DNA of 64,000 nt from Plectosphaerella cucumerina (Eukaryota > Ascomycota > Sordariomycetes > Glomerellales > Plectosphaerellaceae). Position 1 is the stretch's first letter. Each line of letters opens with the position of its first letter. The stretch is from the NCBI GenBank assembly GCA_020746995.1, contig JAGPXD010000006.1, forward strand, positions 744,001-808,000. The letters run 5' to 3'. Below the pieces are notes generated by a model. The model was not told where the DNA came from. It worked only from the letters and a program-made list of their open reading frames with translations, and did not search any database. The position numbers were made by a program, and so were the translations under genes. Positions 20,136 through 31,312 of the stretch are shown here, in pieces.

Positions 20136-21949
20136 ATGACGACTACCGAGGAAATACCCGTCCTGATCATCGGCGCCGGCCCCTCGGGGGCCACACTGGC
20201 GCTGCTTCTTGGCCGTCTGGGCGTCAAGGCGCTCTCCATCTCGAAGCACAGGGGCAGCGCGAATACACCGAGAGCCCACATCTTCAACCAGCGGGCCATG
20301 GAGGTCCTCCGGGACGCGGGGATCGAGGATGCCTTGGCCGGGATAGCCACACCAGCGCACGGTGAGTTCGATCTTCAGCTCTTTTTGGTCTTGGTCACAT
20401 CACTGACCCGGGGACAGACATGCAGCACACGTCCTGGCTCAACGCGCTAAACGGCGAGGAGTACGGCCGGCTCTGGGCCTGGGGGAACAAGCCAGAGCAA
20501 AAGGGCGACTACGAGGCGGCGAGCCCGTGTGTCATGTCCGACATTCCGCAGTCGGTCCTCGAGCCCATCCTCGTGGAGGAGGCGAGCAAGCTCGGGGCCG
20601 AGTTCCGCTTCTACACAGAATTTGTCAGCTTCACTGACCGCGGCGACGGCGTCGATACCATCCTGAGGGACCGAGAGACGGGGAACGAGTATACCGTCCG
20701 GTCCAGATACCTCATCGGGGCCGATGGTGCGCGCAGCAAGGTGCTCGAGCAGCTCGCGATCCCCGTCGTCGGCCGACAAATCAACACGGCGTTCAACGTG
20801 CACATCCGCGCCGACCTTACAAAATACATCGCGCACAGGCCCGGCAGCCTGAACTGGGTTCTCAACACCCAGGCGCCCGACTGGTCGGCCGTGGGCAACT
20901 TCAGGATGGTCAGGCCATGGAAGGAGTTTGTCGTGTCAATGCACCCGGCGACCAAGGACCCGAACAGCTTCCAGCCAACGACCGAGTCCCTGCTCAGGCG
21001 ACTCCACGAGATGATCGGCGATGACTCGGTGCCGATAGAGATCCTATCGTACTTTTCGTGGTCCATCAATGACCAGGTCGCGGAGCGGTGGCAGGATGGC
21101 AGGGTCCTGTGCATCGGGGACGCGACGCATCGACACCCGCCCATCAACGGGCTGGGAAGCAACACGTGCCTATCCGACGCGTTCAACCTGGCGTGGAAGC
21201 TGGCCTATGTCATCCAGGACAAGGCGGCGCCGAGCCTTCTCGACACGCTGACGCCTGAGCGGAAGCCAGTGGGCGATGCCATCGTGCGTCGTGCCAATGA
21301 CGGCATGGAAGCTCACAGGAGACTCTGGGCTGTTCTCGGTCTCGACACGGCGAGCCGCAAGGAGGCGACGGCGCTTCTGGAGTCAGCCACGCCAGAGGGC
21401 GCTGAGAAGCGCCGGCAGCTGAGGGAGGCCATCGAGGGCACGGAGGATGAGGTCCAGGCGCTGGGCATCCAGATGAACCAGGTCTACGCGGCCAAGCAGA
21501 CGACTGCCGTGGTGGTGGAACCCGGCGACAAGGAACCTGAATTCAAGGGTCTGAACGCCTTGAGGCAGGTCAAGCTGACGACCTACCCGGGCTATCACCT
21601 CCCTCACGTGTGGCTGGCTGCCGATTCCCTTTCGGCCAAGGTGTCGACGCTGGATCTTTGCGGGCGAGGGGCATTTACCTTGATCACGGGCATTGGAGGG
21701 GAGGCGTGGACTGCGGCTGCGAAGACGATGACGGCTGAGGGGGATGTTACTGTGAACTGGTTCTCGGTGGGCTTTCACTGTGATTATATGGACTGTTATC
21801 GGGATTGGGAGAAGGTCCGGGGCGTTGGGGAGGAGGGGGTTGTGCTTGTTCGTCCGGATCATTTTGTGGCTTGGCGGTGTGGTGGGATGGTGGGAGATCC
21901 GTTGGGGAAGCTGCGTTATGTGCTGGGGAGGATTCTGGGGAGGGCTTGA
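20136..21949 (+). CDS. FAD-dependent aromatic monooxygenase (phenol hydroxylase class A type)
   Basis: Exon 1 (20136-20361) and exon 2 (20418-21949), with a 56-nt intron, give 585 aa. The N-terminal dinucleotide fold is LIIGAGPSGAT (GxGxxG), the second FAD motif is LIGADGARSK, and the GD motif is CIGDATHRHPPINGLGSN, closely like TfdB-type 2,4-dichlorophenol hydroxylases. The C-terminal third looks like the thioredoxin-like domain of phenol 2-monooxygenases. These enzymes use NAD(P)H and O2 to add a hydroxyl ortho to a phenolic OH, making a catechol. In this cluster that would supply the substrate for the extradiol dioxygenase. Intron placement restores TPAHDMQHTSWL. No organelle signal is evident. 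Confidence 0.92.
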
Positions 21950-22478
21950 GGTTCGTAGTTTGAATCTGGTCTGTTGTTGCTGCTTGTGGTGATGATCTAT
22001 GGATGGAGAGGGAGTGGAGGTTGGTCTCCGGCTCGGCTGAAGGGAATTTGCAGTGGGGTGCTGAGGGGAGCTGAGCCCGCTGAGTGGAGAGCTGATAGTG
22101 ACGATACTTAGGCTTATCGGCAGTGGATCTTGAGGGGAAGCTGGGGGCGGGGAAGCCTGTGGGACAGCCTGAGCGACCGCGACAAGCCGAGCTGAGCACC
22201 CCAGCCTGGGCCGGGGCAGCGGCAAACACCAGCGCCCAGCCGAGGTAGACTGCTGTTCGTACCTGGCTAGTAGTAGATACAACAAGCTTTCGGCTTCTCA
22301 CTATGTCGCAAGCATGTACCTCAATATCAACCGGCCCATGCAGATACCTCTGCCTCACGACCTCCACTGCTTCCCTGCTTCTCTCGCCGACATGACATAT
22401 TGAGAGCTTGTCCACCTCACCCTCAACACCAAACAAACCAGTCAACTTCACCCGCCCTTCACCCCCCCTCTCGTCATC
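21950..22478. promoter_or_regulatory. Intergenic region upstream of the acyl-CoA ligase
   Basis: This 529-bp region holds the monooxygenase 3' end and the ligase promoter, with a C-rich leader just before the ATG. Only a poor, gapped resemblance to the cluster motif (GCCGGGGCAGCGGC near 22208) was found, so co-regulation of the ligase is not supported by this criterion. Confidence 0.5.
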
Positions 22479-24418
22479 ATGGCCGGCGCCCCCTCACGCA
22501 TCAAGAGCATCCTCGGCCACCTCCTGCCATCGGCCACAGGCACCGCCACAGCCGCCCCTGCAGCCGTCGCCGAGGACGAGTTCACACACAACCACCACAT
22601 CCACCAGCTGTCGCCCACCTTCTTCCTCGAGCGCGCCGCATCCATCGAGCCAGACGCCGAGGCCATCCACCACATCACCACCAACGGCAAGACCCTGCGC
22701 CGGTCCTACCAGGAATTCGCCGATCGGGCCCGAGGACTGGCCTACTACCTCATCAAGCATGGCTACAAGAGGGTCGGCATCCTCGCTCCGAACACGCCTG
22801 CTTTCCTGGAGTCCATCTTTGGCATCGGCGCTGCTGGCGGTGTTAATGTCGCTGTCAACTACAGGCTGAAGCCGGATGACATCACGTACATCTTCGACTA
22901 TGCCGAGGTCGACTCCATCATTGTCGACGCCGAGTTTTTGCCGTTGCTGGATGAGTTCAAGAAGACCCATCCCTCGGTCAAGTTCATCGTCGATACGGAT
23001 ACGGATGCCACTGAGGGCCAGCTCAGCGGGCCTTTTGACGATGCCGTCCTGGAAGGCCTGCAGTACGATGTTGCTCAGGGTACCAAGGGCTGGGCTGGTC
23101 TGCATTCTCACGTCAAAAACGAGGACGACATGATCGCCATCCCTTTCACCTCTGGTACCACGTCGCGCCCAAAAGGTGTCGTCTACACACATAGGGGCGC
23201 GTATCTGGCAGCCATGGGCAACATCATCGAGTCGGGCCTCAACTTCCACGATGGTCGCTGCAAGTATTTGTGGACGCTGCCTCTGTGAGTCTTCCGCCAA
23301 CACACCTCTCTGGTTGAGCACCCTTCAGCTGACTGGTTGCAAGCTTCCACGCCATGGGCTGGACCTTCCCGTGGTCCATCACTGCTGTTAGGGGCACCCA
23401 CGTGTGTCTCAGGAAGATCGACTATCCTCTGATCTGGAAGCTCCTGAAGGAGGAGGGCATCACCCATTTCAACGCCGCGCCTACCGTCAACACGCTTCTG
23501 TGCTCTGCTGACGAGGCTGAGAAGCTTGCTCAACCTGTCAGGGTGACTGTTGCCGCGAGCCCCCCGACCCCCTACCTTTTTGAACAGATGGTAGGCCAAC
23601 CGACCCTTGCATCTCCTTCCACTGGACACTTCTAACTCTCGTGCAGTCCAAACTCAACCTCCATCCGGTGCATGTCTACGGCCTGACTGAAACGTACGGC
23701 CCCATCACGAAGGGCTACCAACTCCCATCATGGGATGCGCTCCCCACCGCTGAAAAGTTCGTCCGCATGGCCCGCCAAGGCCACGGTTTCGTGGTCAGCT
23801 TGCCGATCCGCATCATCAAGACGGATCTGCCCGAGGGCGTGTTGGAAGATGTGGCCAAGGACGGCAAGGAGATTGGGGAGATTGTCTTCACGGGCAACAT
23901 CTGCGCCAAGGGGTACTACAAAGACCCCGACGCCACGCGGAAGCTGTTTGCGGGAGGCGCCCTGCATTCCGGCGACCTTGCCGTGTGGCACCCGGACGGG
24001 AGCGCCCAGATCCTGGACCGGGCGAAGGACATTATCATATCCGGTAAGAAGATGATCCCGTGGTCGTCGGCCAGCGAACGGTGAATGAAGTTGCTGACAA
24101 GTCCTTCCAGGCGGCGAGAACATATCCTCGGTGGCGCTGGAGAGCATGCTCGCCCAACACCCGGATCTGCTCGAGGCAGCCGTGGTCGCGGTCCCGGACT
24201 CTCACTGGGGAGAGCGGCCCAAGGCGTACGTCACGGTCAAGACGGGGCGCACTCTCGCGCCGGAAGACCTCATCGCGTGGGCGAAGCACCAAAGCAATAT
24301 TAGCAAGTTCATGGTACCCCGCGAGGTCGAGGTGGTGGATGAGCTGCCCAAGACGAGCACCGGCAAGCTCAAGAAGAACGTGCTCCGGGAATGGGCCAAG
24401 CACGGGCGCGGCGAGTAG
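22479..24418 (+). CDS. AMP-forming acyl-CoA ligase (ANL superfamily)
   Basis: Exons 22479-23284, 23344-23590, 23647-24043 and 24111-24418 encode 585 aa, with introns of 59, 56, 56 and 67 nt. The P-loop reads FTSGTTSRPKGVV, with Ser where Gly is usual before RPKG. Later come YGLTETYGP, the hinge SGD...DRAKDIIISGG, ENISSVALE, and the catalytic lysine in TSTGKLKKNVLRE. It resembles fungal and plant short/medium-chain or aromatic acid CoA ligases. The C-terminus GRGE is not a PTS1 signal. It follows the flavin monooxygenase in the same direction and closes the metabolic block, so it may activate an acid side chain or a ring-cleavage product. The substrate class is open, and cluster membership is less sure because its promoter lacks the shared motif. 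Confidence 0.9.
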
Positions 24419-25926
24419 GCACCGGGCCGGCAATGGGATAGGACATGGGACATTGAAGAATCTATCATTACCATTTATGGGCTTATGTTTGGTGGTTTAG
24501 AAGAGACCATGCGAGGCGATTCCATGTGTGACTGACGTGCAGTAGTAGGAAGAGGGACGATCTCACCTGGTAGCCACTCGGTTTGTGACTGAGCGAATCC
24601 GAGGACCCAATGTGGCCTCATTGCCTGCCTAGCCAGGGGTGAATGTTTTTTCTGCAAGCTGCCGATCACAAGTCTGCCGAGGTGGCTGGGCTGGCAAGAT
24701 GGAGGGGCGGAGGAGCAGCCGCACTTGTGAAGCTTTCTTCTCGCTTGGAGGCACAGACTTTGACAGGTCGTCATGGCAGGGGTCCTTGTTCGCCCGGCCA
24801 TCTTCGGATTCTGGGGAACAACCAACAACAGTACGAGAAGGGAGAGGGGCCTGCAGCTCAGCGCCCTACGCGCCAGGGCCAACTGGACATTCTTCCCCTG
24901 AGCGTCCAGCTGTGGCAGGGTGAGACATCCCGTGGCACGGCATTGTTCAATCTCGCAACATCTCCCGGATCGTATCCCAAGAGCTCGGCTTGGGCCTCCC
25001 TCCTCCTTGGGAATGGCCCTGCATGACGCCGAGTCGCGCGAAAAAATGCCGTGGAAGAGTCGGTCGACTTTTTGGGCCATCGAGATCCAGAGTATAGTCG
25101 CAGTTGGCCGCCCCTTGCGGCTTGGCCCGGGGGAGGGTGGGGTGATTCGGGAGGATAAGGCCACTTTCTTGCAGTCCCTCAAGCAGCGTCCCTCTCTTTG
25201 ACCCTGGGCCCGCGCTTGTTCTGGATCAGCGGACGGACGGGTAGCACCTTGCCGTCTAGGAAGACACTAGAGAGGTCTGCCGTTGCTCGCCACCTCGCTC
25301 CCGCTCCCCCCTCGTCCGTGACGTCGGGACGGGCGATTGGAAAGTGGTCTGCTGCCGGCCACACGGGCGGCGACAACAGCCCGGCTCAACCTATGTGGCT
25401 ATTTCTCGGCCTTGCCAGATGTTTCTGGCCTCACCCGCTGCCTACCCTCCAAACGATACTGGGGACGGTCGATGCCGGGTTGCTGTTCATGTGAGCCGGG
25501 TTTGTTCATGTGACTCGTCCTGTAGTCCTTCTGGAGTGGTCATATTCATGGATGGCCATGATTATTCCCCCGGTCTTCTGGCTCCCGGCCGTGGCTCGGC
25601 TGCCTCCCGAGACCGATCGCGCAGCCCGTTGATGGTGGCCCGGTGCCTTGGAATATACCCTGAATCCGGCATTGTGAGTATAAAGGTGTCGAGATGCAGT
25701 TCGCGCTCCCTTGGGAAGGCGTGGAGCACCCCCTTGGCCATGCAGCGCCGCCCACCTTGAACGCACCTCCAAGGTGACCGACCGCCCATACTATCTGTCA
25801 TATTCCGGATCAGCGCCCTCGACGTCTTCGACACCAACCTCTTCTCTGTTGCCCACGCAACAACTGTCCTTCTACTGCGAGTCATTTTGGACGGGCAGGC
25901 GAGACGGGCAGGCGAACGGACATTCC
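24419..25926. other. 1.5-kb region without a supported gene; right border of the metabolic block
   Basis: The open frames here lack conserved motifs. The right part must contain the promoter and leader of the bHLH gene. It marks the border between the catabolic block and the following regulatory genes. Confidence 0.55.
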
Positions 25927-27969
25927 ATGGATCGATCGACTGGCTTGTCCTTCAACGATGAGGACCCTGCCGTCACCAACCCCGGGGTGAGTGAGTTTGG
26001 CCGTTCTTCGTCTTCCACTTTTTGAAACCCCTCCCTTTCCTCCTCCTTCTCGCGCCCGTCTTGCTCACAAGCGTGGACTCCATGTCTGTCACTTCGGAGG
26101 AGGTTGAGTGGTTTTTGACCGGTTCGAGTGATCGGTCAAATGTACTGCTACATCCTCCAGAGCAGCACAGACAGGCAGGAAAAGACGTGGTGCTGCCGAC
26201 TCCCCTGGCCGAGTGGTTGAGACAGGGGGCATAGCGTCGAGAACCCCTTTAGCATCGCTCTGCCAAAGGCCATGGGCAAAGACCACATTCCAGAAAGCAG
26301 ACAATGTCAGAGGTGAAAAGATGAGAGGATTCGAGTGGCAACGAGGGGAGGTGTGGGACATATCAGGAGGAAGAAATACCAGGATCAAGTACTCGTATTC
26401 TAATGGCTAACCAACCCCCAGCAGCTTCCAGACACCAAAGACCCCTCCACGCAGACGCAGTCGCAGTCGCAGCCGCCACCGTTACCCTCGTCTGGAGAAG
26501 CAGGGCTTGGGCTCCGAGATGGCCCACCACACGGCGCCACCGCCTCCTCGGCCAGACATCGTATGATGATGCCCTTCACGGGCCATGCTCTACAAGTACC
26601 CTCCCAGCCGGCCCTACTCGTACCACTGCCCGGCATGCCCGTTCCAGACCCTTCTCCGGATGCTCTCCAGGGGCCGCACGCACATACAGAACACGGCACA
26701 CGCACTACCGACCACCTGTCCGGCCAAGCCAGTCCTCCCGAGAGACACCATGGGCACAGGGACCACCAGGGGCCTGGGCTCGTCCCCCATCAGACTCTGC
26801 AACCTCCTCCTTCTCTCCAGCCAACACCTGACTGGTTCCTGCTCGACTCTTCAGCTCCAACCTTCCCCCATCCCGTCGACCCCTTTCTCTCTCACCCAGG
26901 ACCCAACATTGCCAACTTCGCCCTCGGCTTTCATGGACATGCCTTTGAGTACCCCGAGGACACCCACGACAGTACCGTCCTGCCACCTCATCTGCCCCTG
27001 AGCGGACCCAACTCCGCTGTCAACTTCGACTTCGACTTCCCCCTTCCACAATGGGAACCAACCTTTGCCGACGGCATACCTCTGCCAGACATCCAACCCG
27101 ATGAAGCATCAGCCTACGCAAGACCAGAGCCCGGCCACGCCATGGCTGTCGAGGCCTTTGGCCCAGAGATGCCATGGTTCGAAGAAGACCCGACCTCCTT
27201 GACAACAGACAACCACACCTCCACACCACCAGCCCGAGTCGCCCGCAAGGAGACAAAGAAAGACAAAGACCGCGCCGACTCAACAGCCAGCGGCAGCGCC
27301 TACAGCGCCAGCAACACCAGCACACAAGAAGCCTTCCCCTTCCCCGACCCGTCACCAAACCCCCTGAACCCTCCATCCTCCAACCGCCGCCGCAGCACCC
27401 GAACCAAAGGCCGTGCAAAATCAGTAACAACCACAACCTCCGCCTCATCCTCCTCCACAGCCCCAACGCCCGGCGCCCGATCCCAACCTTCAACCGCCGA
27501 ACAACCCCCCTCCCGCCTCCGCAGCGCCTCCCGCGCCTCCAAAAACTCCATCTCCCGCCCCTCAGACACCCTCGAAGACCGCCGCACCAGAGCCTCCCAC
27601 AACCTCGTCGAGAAACAATACCGCAGCCGCCTCAACGCCCAGTTCGAAGGCCTCCTCGGCGCCCTCCCCGATCCTGAGGAGGACGACGTCAAGACGGAGC
27701 CTGACGAACAGGATCCCGCTGACAAGAAGGTCAGCAAGGCCGAGGTGCTGGAACGGGCGAGGGTACATATCGAGACGTTGAAGCGGCAGAGCGAGGCGCT
27801 TACGAGGCAGAGGGAGGCGTTGCTTGAGAGTTTGGGGAGGGCGGAGAGGGAGATGGCTTCTTCGTCTGGGGGTGGGGATGGTCGGGGGGTGCCTGATGGG
27901 GAGGGGGCTCCTATTGAGCGGTGGGGGGAGAAGGGGGTTAAGGAAGAGGGGGTTGGAGAAGAGTCTTGA
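25927..27969 (+). CDS. bHLH(-zipper) transcription factor
   Basis: A short first exon (25927-25986; MDRSTGLSFNDED...) is joined over a long, 435-nt intron (donor GTGAGT; branch-like GGCTAACC, acceptor CCCCCAG at 26421) to exon 2 (26422-27969), giving 535 aa. Most of the protein is low-complexity, rich in Pro, Ser and Thr. The bHLH lies at about residues 405-475: basic region RRTRASHNLVEKQYR, a helix ending FEGLLGAL, an acidic loop, then KVSKAEVLERARVHIETL, running into a leucine-zipper-like tail. The basic region keeps the His, Glu and Arg that contact E-box DNA. It acts in the nucleus. The target process cannot be named. Exon 1 is less certain than exon 2. Confidence 0.8.
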
Positions 27970-28801
27970 TGGAAGTCATGGGCGATAAACTGCTAGCATC
28001 TAGAGCTTGAATACAATACAGGGACGGGCGGAGCATCATACCTGTTGCAAAAAATAGCCGAAGGGCCTGAGTGATGAACGATAGCAGAAGTTCCCTGGCG
28101 ACTAAGAGACACATGCGCCTGATGGTCAGAGTTATCTGGATGAGAACATTGAGTTCGCCGAAATGGCGGCGGCGAGACACACATGCAGTAATCGACGAGC
28201 CAGCAGCAACACGTAGAGCAACAGGTACATTATACACCTCTGAGGAGTGCGGCCATCCAGGCCGACAACCTCCCCATGCCTCTATACAACGTAATGAACC
28301 AGGATACAGCCTCGCTGCCGACATCCGACAGCCCCTTGCCGCCGTTGCCGACCAGGACCGCCCCGGCCGCCCGTCGCGCCAGGCAGCCGGACCGTCTTTT
28401 GAAGATGATTGATTTTTCTTCCCTTCCCTTCCCGAACCCATGTCATCATCCGTGAAATCATGAAAATCCCCCGAAAGCAAACGAGCGTCCTGTCCGCCGC
28501 GCAGGCGGACCCCAACGTATAAACCATAAAAAGAAACTCCGTAATAATGATGATGATGATGGTTTGCTGGCCATGCGTTGCCGAGCAGGCCCTAGAAGGG
28601 GCGAAAAATGAAGCAAGATGCGCCGAGTGCCTCACCCCGTTGCCGACGCCGCTTGCCAGATCTAACGCGAGACAGAGGCAAACAAACTAAGGGGACGCCG
28701 GAGGTAGGCCAGAAAAAAAAAGTGCCAGAGCCCGTACGGGCGAGGGGGCAGAACAGTGAAATGGAAATGATACAAGGAGGACTGCCGTGTAGGAACGCTG
28801 C
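27970..28801. other. Convergent 3' region, no gene seen; small (GAT)n run
   Basis: This 832-bp stretch lies between two genes that end towards each other. It contains a short trinucleotide run at 28545-28561 and an A9 tract near 28714. No open frame with recognisable content was found. Confidence 0.6.
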
Positions 28802-31312
28802 TTACACCCGGTTGCCGCTGTAGGCCGGCGGGAACAGGGCGTAGCCACCGGCGGGGGGGTTCAGCAGGCTGGTCGTGTTGGCCCGCTGCCGCCTGTGCCT
28901 CGGCTTGGTCGGGTGCTGGACCATGTCATCGGGCTTCGACAGCTCGTCCCGGATGTCGCCCGTAGAATGCGACATCATGTCGCCGGGCTCGGAGAGCGGG
29001 CTCCTGGGCGCGGTGAAGCTCTTGGGCGAGGCGAGTTCAGTCGCGTCATCGTACTGCATCGAGGGGAGCGGCTCCGACGCCTCGAGCACCTTGGGGTCCC
29101 AGCCCTCAAATGTCGTGCTGCCCGTGTAGCGGGTCGGGGCCGTGAAGTTGGAGTTTGTGGAAATGTGACGCTCGCCGCTGGACCCGGTCTGCGCCGACGA
29201 GGCCGTGTCGACGGTCGAAGTGCTGTCTCGTTCCCTGCCGAAGAGACCGGACGGGCTGAGCGCTGCAGGGGATGTCTCGGCGTGTCTCGCATCCACGTGG
29301 GTGGGAGAGACCGCGTCGTCCTGACGTGTTTCGGTGCCACGCGAACCGGAACCGGAACCAGACAGAGACATTTGTCTCTGAAAGTCGCCCGGGATGAGAA
29401 GCGAGGGCGAAAGGTTGAAGCCATGGGACTCCTTGAAGCTCGAAGCATGAGAGTCGGTTCGGATGTGGAGGTCTCGTGTACGACGACGAGACGTGTACGT
29501 GCGTGGGTGGGAGAAGTTGGACGTGACGGGGGTTGAGTTACCCATGGTAGGGTGGACCATCTGGCTGCTGCTGCCACCGAGTCCAGGGCTGACAGAGCCA
29601 AAGACCGGCATGTCAAAGTGCGTGGCAGGCACCGGCATCAAGCTCGTCATGTTCCGGTCACTGCTGCCCATGTAATCCTCAACATCATCAGCCAGGTAAG
29701 AGTAAGATGTGTGGCCGGACTCTTCTCGCACAAGCTCTAGAGAGGGCCTTTCCCAGACAAAGTTGCAGTCCGCCTCGGCCTCGTGCTCGTAGCAGTAGTC
29801 GATATCGTCTTCCCAGCTTTCCCGGGCGTGGCTGTCGGCAGGGTCCTCGTTGACAACACCCTTAGACGCCCTCCGGGCCGCCAGGACGTCGAAGCGCCCG
29901 AGAGTGTCCGAGGCACCGCTTGGCGGGCGCTGTCGGGCTGCAGCCTGCAGCTGGGCAGAAAGACGGAGAAGAGGCACAGACTGGCTGCCACGGAGGCTGG
30001 ACGAGTTGCTAGCCAGGCTAAGGCGGGACCGTCTCGCGGCAGCAACGTGCTCTTCTTCCTCCGGCACATCGGCCAACGCAGCCTCGTACGAGAAGGAGGC
30101 ACTGGCGGAAGGAAGAGGCCAGGCGGCATCACCCGGTGTGGTAATAGCGTGAAGTGGGATACCAGCCGTGTCCAAGCTCAGGGGCTGGCTACCGACGACA
30201 TCTCTGGGCACTGCTGGCGTATCCTCGGCGATGGTGAATGGTTGAGGTTGGCGGAACCCTCCGCTTGTCGAGGGCCGGTCCGAGACGGCTGCGTCCCATG
30301 CATCAGGCCGGGCGGACATCCGGCTCGACATGCGTGGCGGGACAGGCGGGGATGTGGAGGTAGGAGACAGGTCCGCAGGAGACCTGGGTGGTCTTGGAGG
30401 TGCCGCAGACCGGTTGTGCAGACCTCGGATGTGGTCAGAAGAGCGGGTTCGCTTGACGAGCCGACCAGGGGAGCCGTCGTGCGCCTGGCTCCTGTGCGAA
30501 GGTGACAACGGCTGCGGGATGCCACCGCGGGGAGAGACGGGCATTGATGGTTCGAGACTGCCATGGGGCGCAAAAACATCGACACCTTGAGGCTGTTGGG
30601 CCGGGGAAGGGGGCTCCTGGCCACGTCCGGGAGACACGTGAGGTTGATCGCGGCGGCTGTGAGAGACGTGCTGGAAGTTGTAAGGGCCGGAGATCTGGAG
30701 CTTTCTGCTGGCAGCACTGTTGGACCTCGCGCGGGCGGCGACGGTGTCGATCTTGGGGCCCTTGATCCTGCCGAAGATGCCAGACACGTACTGCTCCTTC
30801 GACGACTGGGCCGGAGCGTCCAGAGGGACCTCGCCGGAGTAGAGTGAGCTTCCGGATGAGCTGTTGGCGCTGCTCTCGCGCCGGGCCTTGCTTCGCCGGC
30901 TGAAGATTGTCTTGCCAAACAGCTGTACACTCTCGGGGCGAGAAGGCATGCTGCTCGAGGTTGACCGTTGAGAGGAGTGCCGCGATAGTGCGACATGCTC
31001 GAGAGTCTGTTCCCAGGAGGGTGAGTCTGTTGCAAAGGAACGCAGCGAGGACGGCTGTGATGACGAGTTGGCGGCTGATGCCCTCTGCACCTGCTTGTTC
31101 AAGGCACGAATCTTCTCAGACGACGGCGGGCCCTCGATAGCGGGCTCGAGCATTGCACCTGCGTTGCCATCGCTGGGGTTGGATCGAGTGTCCGGACGGC
31201 TCGTCGTGTCAGTGTTGGCGTCCTTGGTGCTGCCTTTCAGTGCCTTCTTGGAACGCGATGCACTGTAGCCATACGACGAGTAGTACGGCAGCGGAGCTGC
31301 GGCTGCGAACAT
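28802..31312 (-). CDS. Large disordered protein with a CRIB (Cdc42/Rac-binding) motif
   Basis: A single-exon 836-aa protein starting at the first ATG (31312; MFAAAAPLPYYSS). The frame stays open upstream but has no earlier ATG, so a further 5' exon is possible. Residues 207-218, ISGPYNFQHVSH, match the CRIB consensus ISxP...FxHxxH. The rest is rich in Ser, Pro, Arg and Gly, with many possible SP/TP sites and basic patches, and no enzyme domain. Proteins of this kind usually act as effectors or scaffolds of Cdc42/Rac in polarity and septation at the cell cortex; that role here is inference from the motif alone. About 9 kb of gene-free DNA lies upstream, unusual for this window. Confidence 0.75.
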   Translation of the reverse strand: MFAAAAPLPYYSSYGYSASRSKKALKGSTKDANTDTTSRPDTRSNPSDGNAGAMLEPAIEGPPSSEKIRALNKQVQRASAANSSSQPSSLRSFATDSPSWEQTLEHVALSRHSSQRSTSSSMPSRPESVQLFGKTIFSRRSKARRESSANSSSGSSLYSGEVPLDAPAQSSKEQYVSGIFGRIKGPKIDTVAARARSNSAASRKLQISGPYNFQHVSHSRRDQPHVSPGRGQEPPSPAQQPQGVDVFAPHGSLEPSMPVSPRGGIPQPLSPSHRSQAHDGSPGRLVKRTRSSDHIRGLHNRSAAPPRPPRSPADLSPTSTSPPVPPRMSSRMSARPDAWDAAVSDRPSTSGGFRQPQPFTIAEDTPAVPRDVVGSQPLSLDTAGIPLHAITTPGDAAWPLPSASASFSYEAALADVPEEEEHVAAARRSRLSLASNSSSLRGSQSVPLLRLSAQLQAAARQRPPSGASDTLGRFDVLAARRASKGVVNEDPADSHARESWEDDIDYCYEHEAEADCNFVWERPSLELVREESGHTSYSYLADDVEDYMGSSDRNMTSLMPVPATHFDMPVFGSVSPGLGGSSSQMVHPTMGNSTPVTSNFSHPRTYTSRRRTRDLHIRTDSHASSFKESHGFNLSPSLLIPGDFQRQMSLSGSGSGSRGTETRQDDAVSPTHVDARHAETSPAALSPSGLFGRERDSTSTVDTASSAQTGSSGERHISTNSNFTAPTRYTGSTTFEGWDPKVLEASEPLPSMQYDDATELASPKSFTAPRSPLSEPGDMMSHSTGDIRDELSKPDDMVQHPTKPRHRRQRANTTSLLNPPAGGYALFPPAYSGNRV

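Noticed and set aside
25137..25175. GGCCACTTTC near 25160 and other partial motif-like words outside the cluster
   Set aside because: They lack the adjoining CCGG(G/A)TAA part and match by chance over 7-9 bases only.
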